A stretch of 47,173 nucleotides of DNA from Gammaproteobacteria bacterium. Its GTDB lineage: Bacteria; Pseudomonadota; Gammaproteobacteria; Steroidobacterales; Woeseiaceae. The notes beneath the pieces were generated by a model, which saw nothing but the letters and a program-made list of their open reading frames with translations, was not told the origin of the DNA and searched no databases. The stretch is from assembly GCA_029864095.1 (NCBI GenBank), contig JAOTUB010000014.1, positions 1 through 47,173 on the forward strand. The letters run 5' to 3'. This document shows, piece by piece, positions 33,112-41,361 of the stretch. A program made the translations under genes and the position numbers. The first letter of the stretch is position 1. Each line of letters starts with the position of its first letter.

Positions 33112-34320
33112 CTACTGGCCCATGCAGTAAACGGCGGTTTCGGCGAAGACATCCTTCATCCGATAACCAAACGTTGTCATGAAGTCGGTCGTAATCTGAT
33201 CAACCCGCTGACGGTCTGCGACGTCCTCAGGGTCGCGCAGACATACGGTGTGGAATACTTTCCTGACCTGGCAGGAGGCAAACGCCTCGCTGTTCCCAAG
33301 CTCTTCACCGAGTGACTTGGCGCCGTTGCCAAAACCTGGCAGGGCAGGGCTGAATCCGAGATAGGAGTTCTGGCCCGTCCGCCAGCGGTTCTCCCATGCG
33401 TCATCCGGTGTCCTGAATCCCTGCGGGAAATTGAGATCGTTGTTGAAGTACTTCGGCTGCACATTGCCGGCCGTGTACTCGAGGCGACCCGAGGTCTCGT
33501 TGTAGTTGTAGTAGGCGAAGGCTTGTGCCATCGGGTCCATGCCGGTGTGGCAACCGACGCAGTTATTCAGGAACAAGCGGCTGTCGCCACCTGGGCTGCG
33601 ACTCACGTCCTGACGAATACGGTCCGGCGACAGTTTCGGGTCGTGCATCTGCTCCATGTCATTACACATGTGATTGAGCAGCGTGAAGCGGAACATCGCA
33701 CGGTTCGTACCAGCGATGAAGAATGCTTCGGATGCAGCACGCGAAGTCATGACGCCAGCTGTCGCATTGGAGGGAATTCCCTGGATCGACGATTGCGTTA
33801 CGTTTGTCAGTTCGTCGCGCAAGTTGACATTGTTTGCCTCAAGCTGCGCGTAGTGGTCGTTATTCGCCGCCGAGGGAGCCGGGCCGCTACTACCGACGTA
33901 AGTCAGATCAGCAGATAACAGGGTATTAAACGGCACGTCATCTCGAATCATGCCGATGACTGTCGCGATGTAGTCGTTCAAGGGGACAAACACCGATTGG
34001 TCACGATTCGTCCATGGTGCCGCGAAATTCTTTAACGTAACGTTGTAGAAGTTCGCGTTATTCATGGCGATGATAGCGGCATCTTTCGCGGTTCCCGGCA
34101 GGCCAGGATCAATCGCATCCTGCATCTGCTGCAATACCGTGTCAGTTGGCGGCACGCCCGCGAGGCGGTCATGAATGCGCTTAGCCTGTTCCCGATAACC
34201 TGCCTGCGCTGGCGCCATCAAACCCGCCGACACTGTCGCGACGAGTAGAACGCGCCAAAGCACCGTAGTCCATCCTTGGTCTTTGGCTTGTCTCATTGTT
34301 GTCCACATCCCGTTATTCAT
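33112..34320 (-). CDS. Exported mono-haem c-type protein, DUF1588-like
   Basis: 402 residues from ATG 34320; ATG 34296 (MRQAKDQG) is a good alternative and gives a standard signal peptide cleaved near APAQA. One haem site CVGCH at 254-258, followed by TGMDPMAQAFAYYNYNE, which is like the CxxCHxxMDPLGFAlenFD motif of the DUF1588/DUF1592 cytochromes usually paired with DUF1501 or DUF1552 proteins. Late cysteines (FASCQVRKVFHTVC, VYCMGQ) may form disulfides. First gene of the leftward run and divergent from the HzsA-like gene across 788 bp. A 14-bp palindrome lies 12 bp upstream of the first ATG. Confidence 0.8.
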   Translation of the reverse strand: MNNGMWTTMRQAKDQGWTTVLWRVLLVATVSAGLMAPAQAGYREQAKRIHDRLAGVPPTDTVLQQMQDAIDPGLPGTAKDAAIIAMNNANFYNVTLKNFAAPWTNRDQSVFVPLNDYIATVIGMIRDDVPFNTLLSADLTYVGSSGPAPSAANNDHYAQLEANNVNLRDELTNVTQSSIQGIPSNATAGVMTSRAASEAFFIAGTNRAMFRFTLLNHMCNDMEQMHDPKLSPDRIRQDVSRSPGGDSRLFLNNCVGCHTGMDPMAQAFAYYNYNETSGRLEYTAGNVQPKYFNNDLNFPQGFRTPDDAWENRWRTGQNSYLGFSPALPGFGNGAKSLGEELGNSEAFASCQVRKVFHTVCLRDPEDVADRQRVDQITTDFMTTFGYRMKDVFAETAVYCMGQ

Positions 34321-34332
34321 AACAATCTGCTC

Positions 34333-34346
34333 ACGAATTAATTCGT
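34333..34346. promoter_or_regulatory. 14-bp perfect palindrome, possible operator
   Basis: ACGAATTAATTCGT, just upstream of the leftward haem-protein operon. Position and symmetry suit a dimeric regulator's site; no regulator is identified. Confidence 0.35.
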
Positions 34347-35003
34347 TCCACCAATGAACTTACTTATTCGAAGTCTTCAGGAGATTGATGGTTACGTCGG
34401 CCGACGTACTCGCCCAAATATGCTGCCTGACTTGCGTACAGATGTCCGTGAATACATTCACAGTCTTTGCAACGACAACCCAAGCAACCTCCAAAAACAA
34501 TCGATCCGCAATCTATAAAGCAAGTGCTGTGCCAGTCTGGCGCTTATCGCGAAAATTCGAATGTAAGAGCAATGGAAACATGGAGTTACGATCAACCGAT
34601 AGGCGCCGTGCAAAACAGCTATATGTCAAGTCGATGTCTGCACTTTCACACAACGATTATGTCCGGCGGAGCTAAGCTACTGATTGCAGACGAGTGTGCA
34701 ACTGTCGCCGAAGAGAGACAGCCAGTCAGGCTGTCGTCACATCCAAACAACAACAACATAGCGGCATAACAACATGCGACTTCGAGGTGTTGTTCAAAAA
34801 CAAGTGGAATTGCTGCGCAAGAAAATGTGACATGGAACCAAGTTTCGGATTTGCACGTGTAAGTGAATGAGGATGGATTCGAGTCGCACGCAGACGTAGC
34901 GGCACCGAACGGAGTTTCGGCGGCTTTTCGAGGGCGCAGAATCGCATTTAACTTTGCGGACTGTCGCCCTTTTTCGACATTACATCGGTCTCTACACCTC
35001 CCC
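34347..35003. other. Long AT-richer intergenic region between divergent haem-protein operons
   Basis: The 788 bp between the two divergent gene sets (34321-35108) is visibly less GC-rich than its surroundings. Open frames here of 73-100 codons (for example 34385-34675 and 34467-34769) have unusual composition and no ribosome-binding site or recognisable domain, so I do not call them genes. Contains a perfect hairpin GACAGCC-AGTCA-GGCTGTC (34717-34735) and an AACAACA/TGTTGTT-rich stretch near 34745-34795 that can pair. It probably holds the two operons' control elements; a small RNA cannot be excluded. Confidence 0.5.
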
Positions 35004-35009
35004 TATACT
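35004..35009 (+). promoter_or_regulatory. Predicted -10 box of the HzsA-like operon
   Basis: TATACT, a strong -10, with only a weak -35 candidate (TTACAT at 34980-34985, 18-bp spacer). It implies a leader of about 95 nt before ATG 35109. Confidence 0.4.
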
Positions 35010-35108
35010 GAGGTGCGTACTGTGATCGCGTTAACGGTATGAAAAGGGCTACGCGGCCACACTAACATCTTCCTCGCGACTTGCACGGAAGACTCGAGGT
35101 GAACAGGT

Positions 35109-37853
35109 ATGAGCAGCTTATCACGGCAGACTATGGATAGACTTGTCAAAAACGGACTTCGCAGCGCGGCGCTGATTGCGACCGCGGCCGGCGTCGTTGC
35201 GTGCAGCAGTGGAGACGGTGTCAGTATCGGTACGGGACAGGATCCTGATCCGGTCGTAATTGATTTCCCGATCGCCTACATCCGCGCACCGATTCCTACC
35301 GATGATAATGGCGAATTCGAGCAGACTGACTTGCGTGAGCAGATCACGTTTGATTTCGGTGCCGATCTCTACTTTCGTGATCGCGCCTCGCCGAGCGCCG
35401 AGGCCATCAACATTACGGGCGATCTGACGCAGGGACTGGCGGCGATTCGCGATGTCGAGATTGCGTACGATGGCAGCTCGCTGCTGTTCGCCATGCGTTA
35501 CCCGTTCGATCCAAACGTGGACGAAGACGATCTGCCGACCTGGAATATCTGGAAATACACATTCGATGGCGCCGTGCTCGAGCGTGTTATCACGTCAGAC
35601 CTGACTGCCGAAATCGGACACGACATCATGCCGAAGTACTTGCCTGACGGTCGCATCATTTTCGCGTCGACGCGTCAGACCCGTTCGCAAGCGGTACTGC
35701 TGGATGAAGGTAAGCCCGGTTTTCCCGCAGTGGACGAAGACCAGAACGAATTCGCGTTTAACCTTCACCTCATGAATGATGATGGTACGGGCGTGGAGCA
35801 GATCACGTTCAACCAGAGTCACGACCTTGACCCGGCACCGCTCGGTAACGGACAGATCGTGTTCAGCCGCTGGGATCACGCAGGCCCGGACAATAATGCG
35901 GTCAATCTGTATCGCATGAACCCCGATGGCTCGAATCTGGAACTGTATTACGGCAAGCAGAGCCACGCGACCGGCACCAATGGCGAGATCATTCAGTTTA
36001 TGCAGCCGCGCGAACTCGAAGACGGCCGCATCATGTCGCTGATTCGGCCGTTCACCGATACCGAGGGTGGTGGTGAACTGGTTGCGATCGACACGCTGCA
36101 GTACGTCGAAATCACACAGCCGACCGCGCCGAACATCGGCATCCTGTCAGGACCCGCGCAGGAAGATGCGACGGTCAATCAGGTATCGACGACGCCTGGC
36201 GAGCCGTCAGTGGGCGGCCGATTCAGTTCCGTGTACCCGATTCTCGACGGCACCGATCGCCTGCTGGTCAGCTGGAGTCAGTGCCGCCTGCTCGAGCAGT
36301 TGATGGACGACGGCGACCCGATGACGGACGACACCGCGATCGTGCCGTGCACGGCGGATCGACTTGCGAATCTGTTCGTGCAGCCGGATCCCGACAACCC
36401 GGTAACGCCGGATGTTGGCAGCTTTGTTGTCGCACCGCCGCTCTACGGCATCTGGATGTACGATCCGAGCGCTGGCACGCAGTTGCCTGTCGTTCCGGGT
36501 GAAGAGGGCTTCATCTTTACCGAGGTTGTTGCTGCCGATCCCAAGGTAGCGCCACCGGTTATTCTGGACGGCAGTAATGATTTCACCGACGACCCGACGC
36601 TTGCGGACGCTGCCGAAGGCATACTGAATATTCGCAGCGTTTATGACTTCGATGGTGGCGCGATCGTCGATATTCCGACGATGGCCGATCCCTTGCAGAC
36701 CCTTGCTGCGGATCGCCCGGCGAGGTTCCTGCGTATCGAGAAAGCGGTGTCGCTACCGGACGCTGACGTCGTCGACCTCGATGCCACGGACTTCGGTGTT
36801 ACGACCGCGTTCGGTATGAAGGAAGTCGTCGCCTACGCGATGATCGAGCCCGACGGTTCGGTAATGACGAAAGTCCCCGCCAATGTCGCGTTGCAGATCA
36901 GTGTCGTGGACGAATACGGCAAGCGCATCACGGCGCGGCACCAGAACTGGATTTCCGTGCGCCCAGGCCAGGAACTCGAGTGCAACGGCTGCCACGTGGC
37001 GAACAGCGGTTTGTCGCACGGACGCTACGAGGCCTTCAATGCAGCATACGCGGGCGCGCCGGCCGGCATGCTGCAATTCCCGAACACGGATATGCAATGG
37101 TTCATCGGTGAGCCCGGCGAGACCATGGCAGAGGTGCGTGCGCGCGTAACCTGCGCTAACGACGGTTGTTCGTCGCTCGAGCCGTCAATGAACGTGATAT
37201 ATCGCGACGTCTGGACAGCGGATCCGGTCGTGCGCGCCAATAATGTCGATATCGACTACCTGTACACGGACCTGACGACGCAGTCACCCACGACGCCGGC
37301 GTGCCAGCAGGACTGGCAGGCCTTTTGCCGTAGCGTCATCAACTACGAGTCGATCATTCACCCCATCTGGAGTCAACCGCGGCCATTGTTCGACGACATG
37401 GGCAATCCGGTGCTCGATGGCAACGGGGTGCAGATCGACAATAACTGTCTGGGCTGCCATACGCCGATCGATCCGGCCAATGCGGCGGTGCGGGTACCGG
37501 CAGGTCAGCTCGAATTGCAGGATGGGCTTTCGCCCGACGAACCCGATCACTTCCATGCCTATCGCGAGCTGTTAGTTACTGATAATCTGCAGGAAGTGGT
37601 CAATGGCGCATTGGTCGATGCGCAACAGCAGATTGGCGTCGATGTCGACGGGAACCCGATATTTGACGTGATTCCGATAGCCTCACCGGCAAGTGTCGCG
37701 GGTGCGCGGGCGTCGGACGATTTCTTCGATCGTTTCGAAGATTCTGCTAACAGTCATTACAACATGTTATCTAGCGCGGAGAGACGCTTAATTGCGGAAT
37801 GGTTAGATGTCGGAGCCCAGTACTACAACAATCCTTTCGACGTCCCGCAGTAA
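35109..37853 (+). CDS. Di-haem lipoprotein resembling hydrazine synthase alpha subunit
   Basis: 914 residues. Signal peptide with lipobox VVAC near residue 32. The first 500 residues contain WD40/PD40-like propeller blades (HDIMPKYLPDGRIIFASTRQT; HDLDPAPLGNGQIVFSRWDH). Haem sites: CNGCH at 625-629 and CLGCH at 780-784. The segment RITARHQNWISVRPGQELECNGCH closely resembles the middle part of HZS-alpha-type proteins (HzsA); other HzsA-like proteins occur widely outside anammox bacteria and their reaction is unknown. Hydrazine synthesis is not claimed: no HzsB or HzsC partner is seen. Heads a rightward set of envelope proteins and is divergent from the other haem-protein operon. Confidence 0.82.
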   Translation: MSSLSRQTMDRLVKNGLRSAALIATAAGVVACSSGDGVSIGTGQDPDPVVIDFPIAYIRAPIPTDDNGEFEQTDLREQITFDFGADLYFRDRASPSAEAINITGDLTQGLAAIRDVEIAYDGSSLLFAMRYPFDPNVDEDDLPTWNIWKYTFDGAVLERVITSDLTAEIGHDIMPKYLPDGRIIFASTRQTRSQAVLLDEGKPGFPAVDEDQNEFAFNLHLMNDDGTGVEQITFNQSHDLDPAPLGNGQIVFSRWDHAGPDNNAVNLYRMNPDGSNLELYYGKQSHATGTNGEIIQFMQPRELEDGRIMSLIRPFTDTEGGGELVAIDTLQYVEITQPTAPNIGILSGPAQEDATVNQVSTTPGEPSVGGRFSSVYPILDGTDRLLVSWSQCRLLEQLMDDGDPMTDDTAIVPCTADRLANLFVQPDPDNPVTPDVGSFVVAPPLYGIWMYDPSAGTQLPVVPGEEGFIFTEVVAADPKVAPPVILDGSNDFTDDPTLADAAEGILNIRSVYDFDGGAIVDIPTMADPLQTLAADRPARFLRIEKAVSLPDADVVDLDATDFGVTTAFGMKEVVAYAMIEPDGSVMTKVPANVALQISVVDEYGKRITARHQNWISVRPGQELECNGCHVANSGLSHGRYEAFNAAYAGAPAGMLQFPNTDMQWFIGEPGETMAEVRARVTCANDGCSSLEPSMNVIYRDVWTADPVVRANNVDIDYLYTDLTTQSPTTPACQQDWQAFCRSVINYESIIHPIWSQPRPLFDDMGNPVLDGNGVQIDNNCLGCHTPIDPANAAVRVPAGQLELQDGLSPDEPDHFHAYRELLVTDNLQEVVNGALVDAQQQIGVDVDGNPIFDVIPIASPASVAGARASDDFFDRFEDSANSHYNMLSSAERRLIAEWLDVGAQYYNNPFDVPQ

Positions 37854-38604
37854 TCCGTCCGTCTGGTGTGCATGCCTCGTCGCACTCGCGCTACTGGCAC
37901 TCACACCTGGACACGCAGAGGCCGCCGACGAAGTACTACGCAAAGTGGCGGTTGCTGATCCGTATCTCGAGATGCATACGGGTCCCGGCCGTGGATTCCC
38001 TGTTTTTCACGTCGTCGATCGCGGCGAGTCCATAGCGATCGTCATGCAGCGCACCGACTGGTACCAGGTGCGAGCTGCCAATGGCGTCGAGGGCTGGGTC
38101 GATCAGGCGCAGATGGAGCTCACGCTCAAGCCTGACGGCTCCGAAGTCGATTTCGCCCAGGCGACGCTCGAGGACTTCACAAACGCCAAATGGGAAGGCG
38201 GCATCGTGGCCGGCGACTTTGGTGGCGCGAACATCGTATCGCTCTACGGTGGGTACTCGCTCAACCCGCATGTCTCGATAGAGGTATGGGGATCGCAGAT
38301 TTTGGGAAATTTTTCGAACGGCTGGATGGGCAGTGTTAACGTCGTTCATGAAACCTGGCCGGATTGGCGGTTTTCGCCGTTTTTCACCCTGGGTGCCGGT
38401 GTTATCCACACCTCGCCCAAGTCGACGATCATCCAGGGCGATGATCGTACCGATCAGATTGGGCACGTAGGTGCAGGCCTGCGTGTGTACGCGACCCGAC
38501 GTTTTTTATTGCGCGCCGAGTATAAAAGCTATGTGGTTTTCACGAGCCGTGACGAGAATGAGGAAGTAGAAGAATGGAAAGTCGGTTTCGCGTTCTTTTT
38601 CTGA
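37807..38604 (+). CDS. SH3-domain / outer-membrane beta-barrel protein
   Basis: 265 residues. Signal peptide ending near HAEA (about residue 39), then a bacterial SH3 domain (residues about 45-105: YLEMHTGPGRGFPVFHVVDRGESIAIV and GWVDQAQM), then a beta-rich barrel-like domain of about 150 residues ending in the aromatic strand KVGFAFFF expected for an outer-membrane protein. Overlaps the 3' end of the HzsA-like gene by 47 bp in another frame, and overlaps the next gene by 31 bp, so translation is coupled. The SH3 domain may bind the cell wall. Confidence 0.8.
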   Translation: MSEPSTTTILSTSRSNPSVWCACLVALALLALTPGHAEAADEVLRKVAVADPYLEMHTGPGRGFPVFHVVDRGESIAIVMQRTDWYQVRAANGVEGWVDQAQMELTLKPDGSEVDFAQATLEDFTNAKWEGGIVAGDFGGANIVSLYGGYSLNPHVSIEVWGSQILGNFSNGWMGSVNVVHETWPDWRFSPFFTLGAGVIHTSPKSTIIQGDDRTDQIGHVGAGLRVYATRRFLLRAEYKSYVVFTSRDENEEVEEWKVGFAFFF

Positions 38605-39248
38605 TGACTTTAGTGGTCATGCTCTCGGGCTGTGCAGCCACGAAGAACCTGTTCGGGATCGGTGACGAAGAGGCGCCGCCGCCCACGTCTGAACCGCCCG
38701 GCCAGGTGATAGACCCGCAGGTAGAGCGGCGCGAAATCAAAGAACCCGCGATCGATCGCGAGGACTTCGAGATCGGCGCCTTTGCCGGCATTATGAATAT
38801 CGAGGACTTCGGCAGCGATACGGTCTATGGCGTTCGCCTCGCCTATCACGTCACCGAAGGCTTTTTTGTGGAGGCCACAGTCGGGCAATCAGAGGCAAGT
38901 CTGACGAGTTTCGAGATTCTCTCGGGAGGTGCCCGGTTATTTGACGACCGTGACCTGATCTATTACAACCTGAACCTTGGTTACAACGTACTGCCCGGCG
39001 AAGTCTTCATCGGCGAAGGTCGCGCCTATAACACCAATTTCTATTTAATCGCGGGTCTCGGTTCCACGCGCTTCGCTGACGATGACCGCTTCACCGTCAA
39101 TTTCGGCGCCGGATTCCGCTTCCTGCTGACCGATTCCGTCGCGATCCACGTGGACTTCCGCGATCACCTGTTCGATTCGGACGTGCTGGGCCGGGAGAAG
39201 ACGGTTCACAATCTCGAGGGAACCGTCGGCGTGACGGTGTTCTTCTGA
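38574..39248 (+). CDS. Outer-membrane beta-barrel domain lipoprotein
   Basis: 224 residues. Lipobox MLSGC near residue 20, an acidic proline-rich linker, then a barrel domain (FEIGAFAGIMNIEDFGSDTVYGVRLAYHVTEGFFVE) ending in VGVTVFF, an aromatic terminal strand. Shares the general plan of the preceding barrel protein but lacks SH3. The ATG overlaps the preceding gene by 31 bp. Probably forms an outer-membrane pair with it. Confidence 0.8.
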   Translation: MESRFRVLFLMTLVVMLSGCAATKNLFGIGDEEAPPPTSEPPGQVIDPQVERREIKEPAIDREDFEIGAFAGIMNIEDFGSDTVYGVRLAYHVTEGFFVEATVGQSEASLTSFEILSGGARLFDDRDLIYYNLNLGYNVLPGEVFIGEGRAYNTNFYLIAGLGSTRFADDDRFTVNFGAGFRFLLTDSVAIHVDFRDHLFDSDVLGREKTVHNLEGTVGVTVFF

Positions 39249-39300
39249 GGCAGGGATCACGGATCGGTCCTTGCCCTCAGGCTAAAGTAGGAGTATGCGC

Positions 39301-39537
39301 ATGAAAATCAGAGCACTTAGCAGGTATTTGCTGCTGTTCGGCCTCCTTGCCGGGGCGGCCGGGTGCAGCAATTTCGAGCCGTGGGTCAAGCCCTACGAGC
39401 GCGACCGGCTTGCCGATCCGATCATGGCGCTGGACACCGCACCGGTTTCAAGCTCGTACATACAGCATGTCTACGAGGCACGCGAAGGCGCTCGTGGCGG
39501 CGAGGGAGCCGCTGGCGGCGGCTGCGGCTGTAACTAG
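39301..39537 (+). CDS. DUF4266 small lipoprotein
   Basis: About 78 residues. AGGAG at 39289-39293 points to ATG 39301; the ATG at 39295 is too close to it. Lipobox GAAGC, then FEPWVKPYERDRLADPIM and a C-terminal glycine-rich tail GGGCGCN, the signature of DUF4266. DUF4266 genes are usually found directly before DUF3570 genes, as here, in envelope redox-type clusters that often also encode thioredoxin-like and ApbE proteins. The CxC tail could bind metal or form a thiol pair (inference). Confidence 0.88.
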   Translation: MKIRALSRYLLLFGLLAGAAGCSNFEPWVKPYERDRLADPIMALDTAPVSSSYIQHVYEAREGARGGEGAAGGGCGCN

Positions 39538-39553
39538 GCCTGGTTGCGGGACC

Positions 39554-40693
39554 ATGACACTCTGGCGCAGCATAATCGTCGTGACAAGCGGGCTGTTACT
39601 CGGCAGCGGCGCGGTGGCCGGCGTATTGCCCGAAGACCGGACCGATGTGCTGTACCATCTTTACGACGGCGGCGGCGTGGCCATTGACGGGCCCTCGCTC
39701 CTCGTTCGCAAGCAAATCGGCAAGAGTATGTCGGTGGTCGGCAACTATTACGTCGACATGATCAGCTCAGCCTCGATCGACGTCATCACGACGGCAAGTC
39801 CGTACGACGAGGAACGCACGCAGTGGTCGCTCGGTATGGACTACCTGCGCGGCAACACGACGATGAGTGTCAACTACGTTAGCAGCGTCGAATCCGACTT
39901 TGATGCCAAAACTTACAGTTTTGCGGTGAGTCAGGACATGTTCGGCGATCTCACGACGCTGACGCTGAGCTATGCGCTTGGCGATGATCTTGTCGGCCGC
40001 TCCGACGACCCTACTTTCGAACGCGAAAACGACCGTCAGCAATATGGCGTTGGCATAACACAGATTCTGACCCGCAACCTGATCACGACGCTAAACTTCA
40101 CAACGATTACGGACGAAGGTTTCCTCAACAACCCGTACCGTACGGTGCGTTATGCCGATTCCGGAGTAGGGCGGGGATTCAGCTACGAGGCCGAGTTGTA
40201 CCCGAACACACGCACGAGCACTGCAGTCGGGCTGCGTGCGAAGTACTACCTGCCCTATCGTGCAGCCCTCGAGGGCGAGTATCGCTATTTCACGGATACC
40301 TGGGACATCGAATCAAATACGGCGTCGATCGCATACACGCATCCAATGGGGCCGTTCACGTTCACGGCGAAGTACCGTTGGCACGATCAGACCGGCGCAC
40401 ATTTTTACAGCGATCTGTTTCCGCGGCAGCAGGCCACAAATTTCCGCGGCAGGGACAAAGAGATCAGCCCGCTTACTAGCCAGACCTTCAAGTTTCTCGC
40501 GAGCTGGGAGTTCCTCGATGACCCCGAGGGCTGGGGCTTCATCAAACGCGGCTCTGTCAATTTCTCGTATTCCTTGCTGTCGGTCGACTACCACGATTTC
40601 TCCGACGTGAGCGTAGGCGCGCTCGTGGGCGAAGAACCGCTATATCAGCTCGATTCGGACATCATCCAGATCTATTTCTCTTTCTGGTACTGA
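39554..40693 (+). CDS. DUF3570 outer-membrane protein
   Basis: 379 residues from ATG 39554 (MTLWRSIIVVTSG), which gives a clean signal peptide ending near AVAG. The remainder is a long series of amphipathic beta strands (LPEDRTDVLYHLYDGGGVAIDGPSLL motif, then alternating strands to the terminal IIQIYFSFWY), the pattern of a large outer-membrane barrel. DUF3570 proteins follow DUF4266 lipoproteins; both are uncharacterised. Last gene of the rightward set; the relic of the dispersed repeat lies downstream. Confidence 0.87.
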   Translation: MTLWRSIIVVTSGLLLGSGAVAGVLPEDRTDVLYHLYDGGGVAIDGPSLLVRKQIGKSMSVVGNYYVDMISSASIDVITTASPYDEERTQWSLGMDYLRGNTTMSVNYVSSVESDFDAKTYSFAVSQDMFGDLTTLTLSYALGDDLVGRSDDPTFERENDRQQYGVGITQILTRNLITTLNFTTITDEGFLNNPYRTVRYADSGVGRGFSYEAELYPNTRTSTAVGLRAKYYLPYRAALEGEYRYFTDTWDIESNTASIAYTHPMGPFTFTAKYRWHDQTGAHFYSDLFPRQQATNFRGRDKEISPLTSQTFKFLASWEFLDDPEGWGFIKRGSVNFSYSLLSVDYHDFSDVSVGALVGEEPLYQLDSDIIQIYFSFWY

Positions 40694-40729
40694 CTTAGGC
40701 CGCCAGCAGCCGGTACGGGGATTATCCTC

Positions 40730-40787
40730 GTGGCTCGCTGCGCTGCGCTTTACGTCCGATGATCACCTTCCGGCCCACAGGCTAAGT
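40730..40787 (+). repeat. Degenerate relic of the dispersed repeat
   Basis: Shares CGCTGCGCTTTAC and TCCGGCCCAC, in the same order and spacing, with the right end of copy C (28776-28817), with differences between. The left two thirds of the element are missing. Confidence 0.65.
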
Positions 40788-40803
40788 GGTAGGATTAGCG
40801 CCT

Positions 40804-41361
40804 ATGTATATCGTGCTCATCGTGGTTCTTGCGGTCGCAAGCGTTGGTGTCGTTCTTTATAACCGGCTCATTCGCAGTCGCAATCGGGTCGACAATGCCT
40901 GGAGTGACATCGACGTGCAGCTGCAGCGGCGCCATGATCTGATTCCGCGACTAGTTACCGCTGTTGATCAGTACGCGAAATACGAGCGGGCTACGCTCGA
41001 GACCGTCACCGAGCTGCGGGCTGAGGCGATGCGCGTCAGCGATGTCGGTGCGCGCGGCAAAGCCGAAGAAGATCTAAGCGCCGGCATACGGCGACTGATA
41101 GCGCTCGCCGAAACCTATCCTGATCTCAAGGCCAACGAGAATTTTCTGGACCTGCAAAACAACCTTGTGGAAACCGAGAACTATCTGCAGTTCGCCCGCC
41201 GTTACTACAATGGCTCTGTTCGTGACTACAATACGATGACTGCCGCAGTACCCAGCAACTTCGTCGCCAATATGTTCGGCTTCGATGAGCGCAGCTTCTT
41301 CCAGAAGTCGGCCGATGACGCGGCCAACGTGCCTCTGATCAAGCTCGGGTCTGTCGAATGA
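40804..41361 (+). CDS. lemA: LemA family protein
   Basis: 185 residues from ATG 40804 (MYIVLIVVLAV). One N-terminal membrane helix followed by a four-helix-bundle domain with the LemA hallmarks NRLIRSRNRVDNAWSDIDVQLQRRHDLIPRLV and YYNGSVRDYNT. The role of LemA proteins is poorly known; they are typically co-encoded with a DUF2207 or TPM-type membrane protein, as here. Its stop overlaps the DUF2207 start by four bases (ATGA). Confidence 0.95.
   Translation: MYIVLIVVLAVASVGVVLYNRLIRSRNRVDNAWSDIDVQLQRRHDLIPRLVTAVDQYAKYERATLETVTELRAEAMRVSDVGARGKAEEDLSAGIRRLIALAETYPDLKANENFLDLQNNLVETENYLQFARRYYNGSVRDYNTMTAAVPSNFVANMFGFDERSFFQKSADDAANVPLIKLGSVE

Noticed and set aside
34385..34769. Overlapping open frames of 96 and 100 codons in the long intergenic region
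   Set aside because: No ribosome-binding site, odd residue composition and no recognisable domain; overlapping frames in an AT-richer gap are expected by chance.
35109..37853. Assignment as true hydrazine synthase
   Set aside because: Only the alpha-like subunit is present, with no HzsB/HzsC and no other anammox marker; similarity supports a family name, not the reaction.
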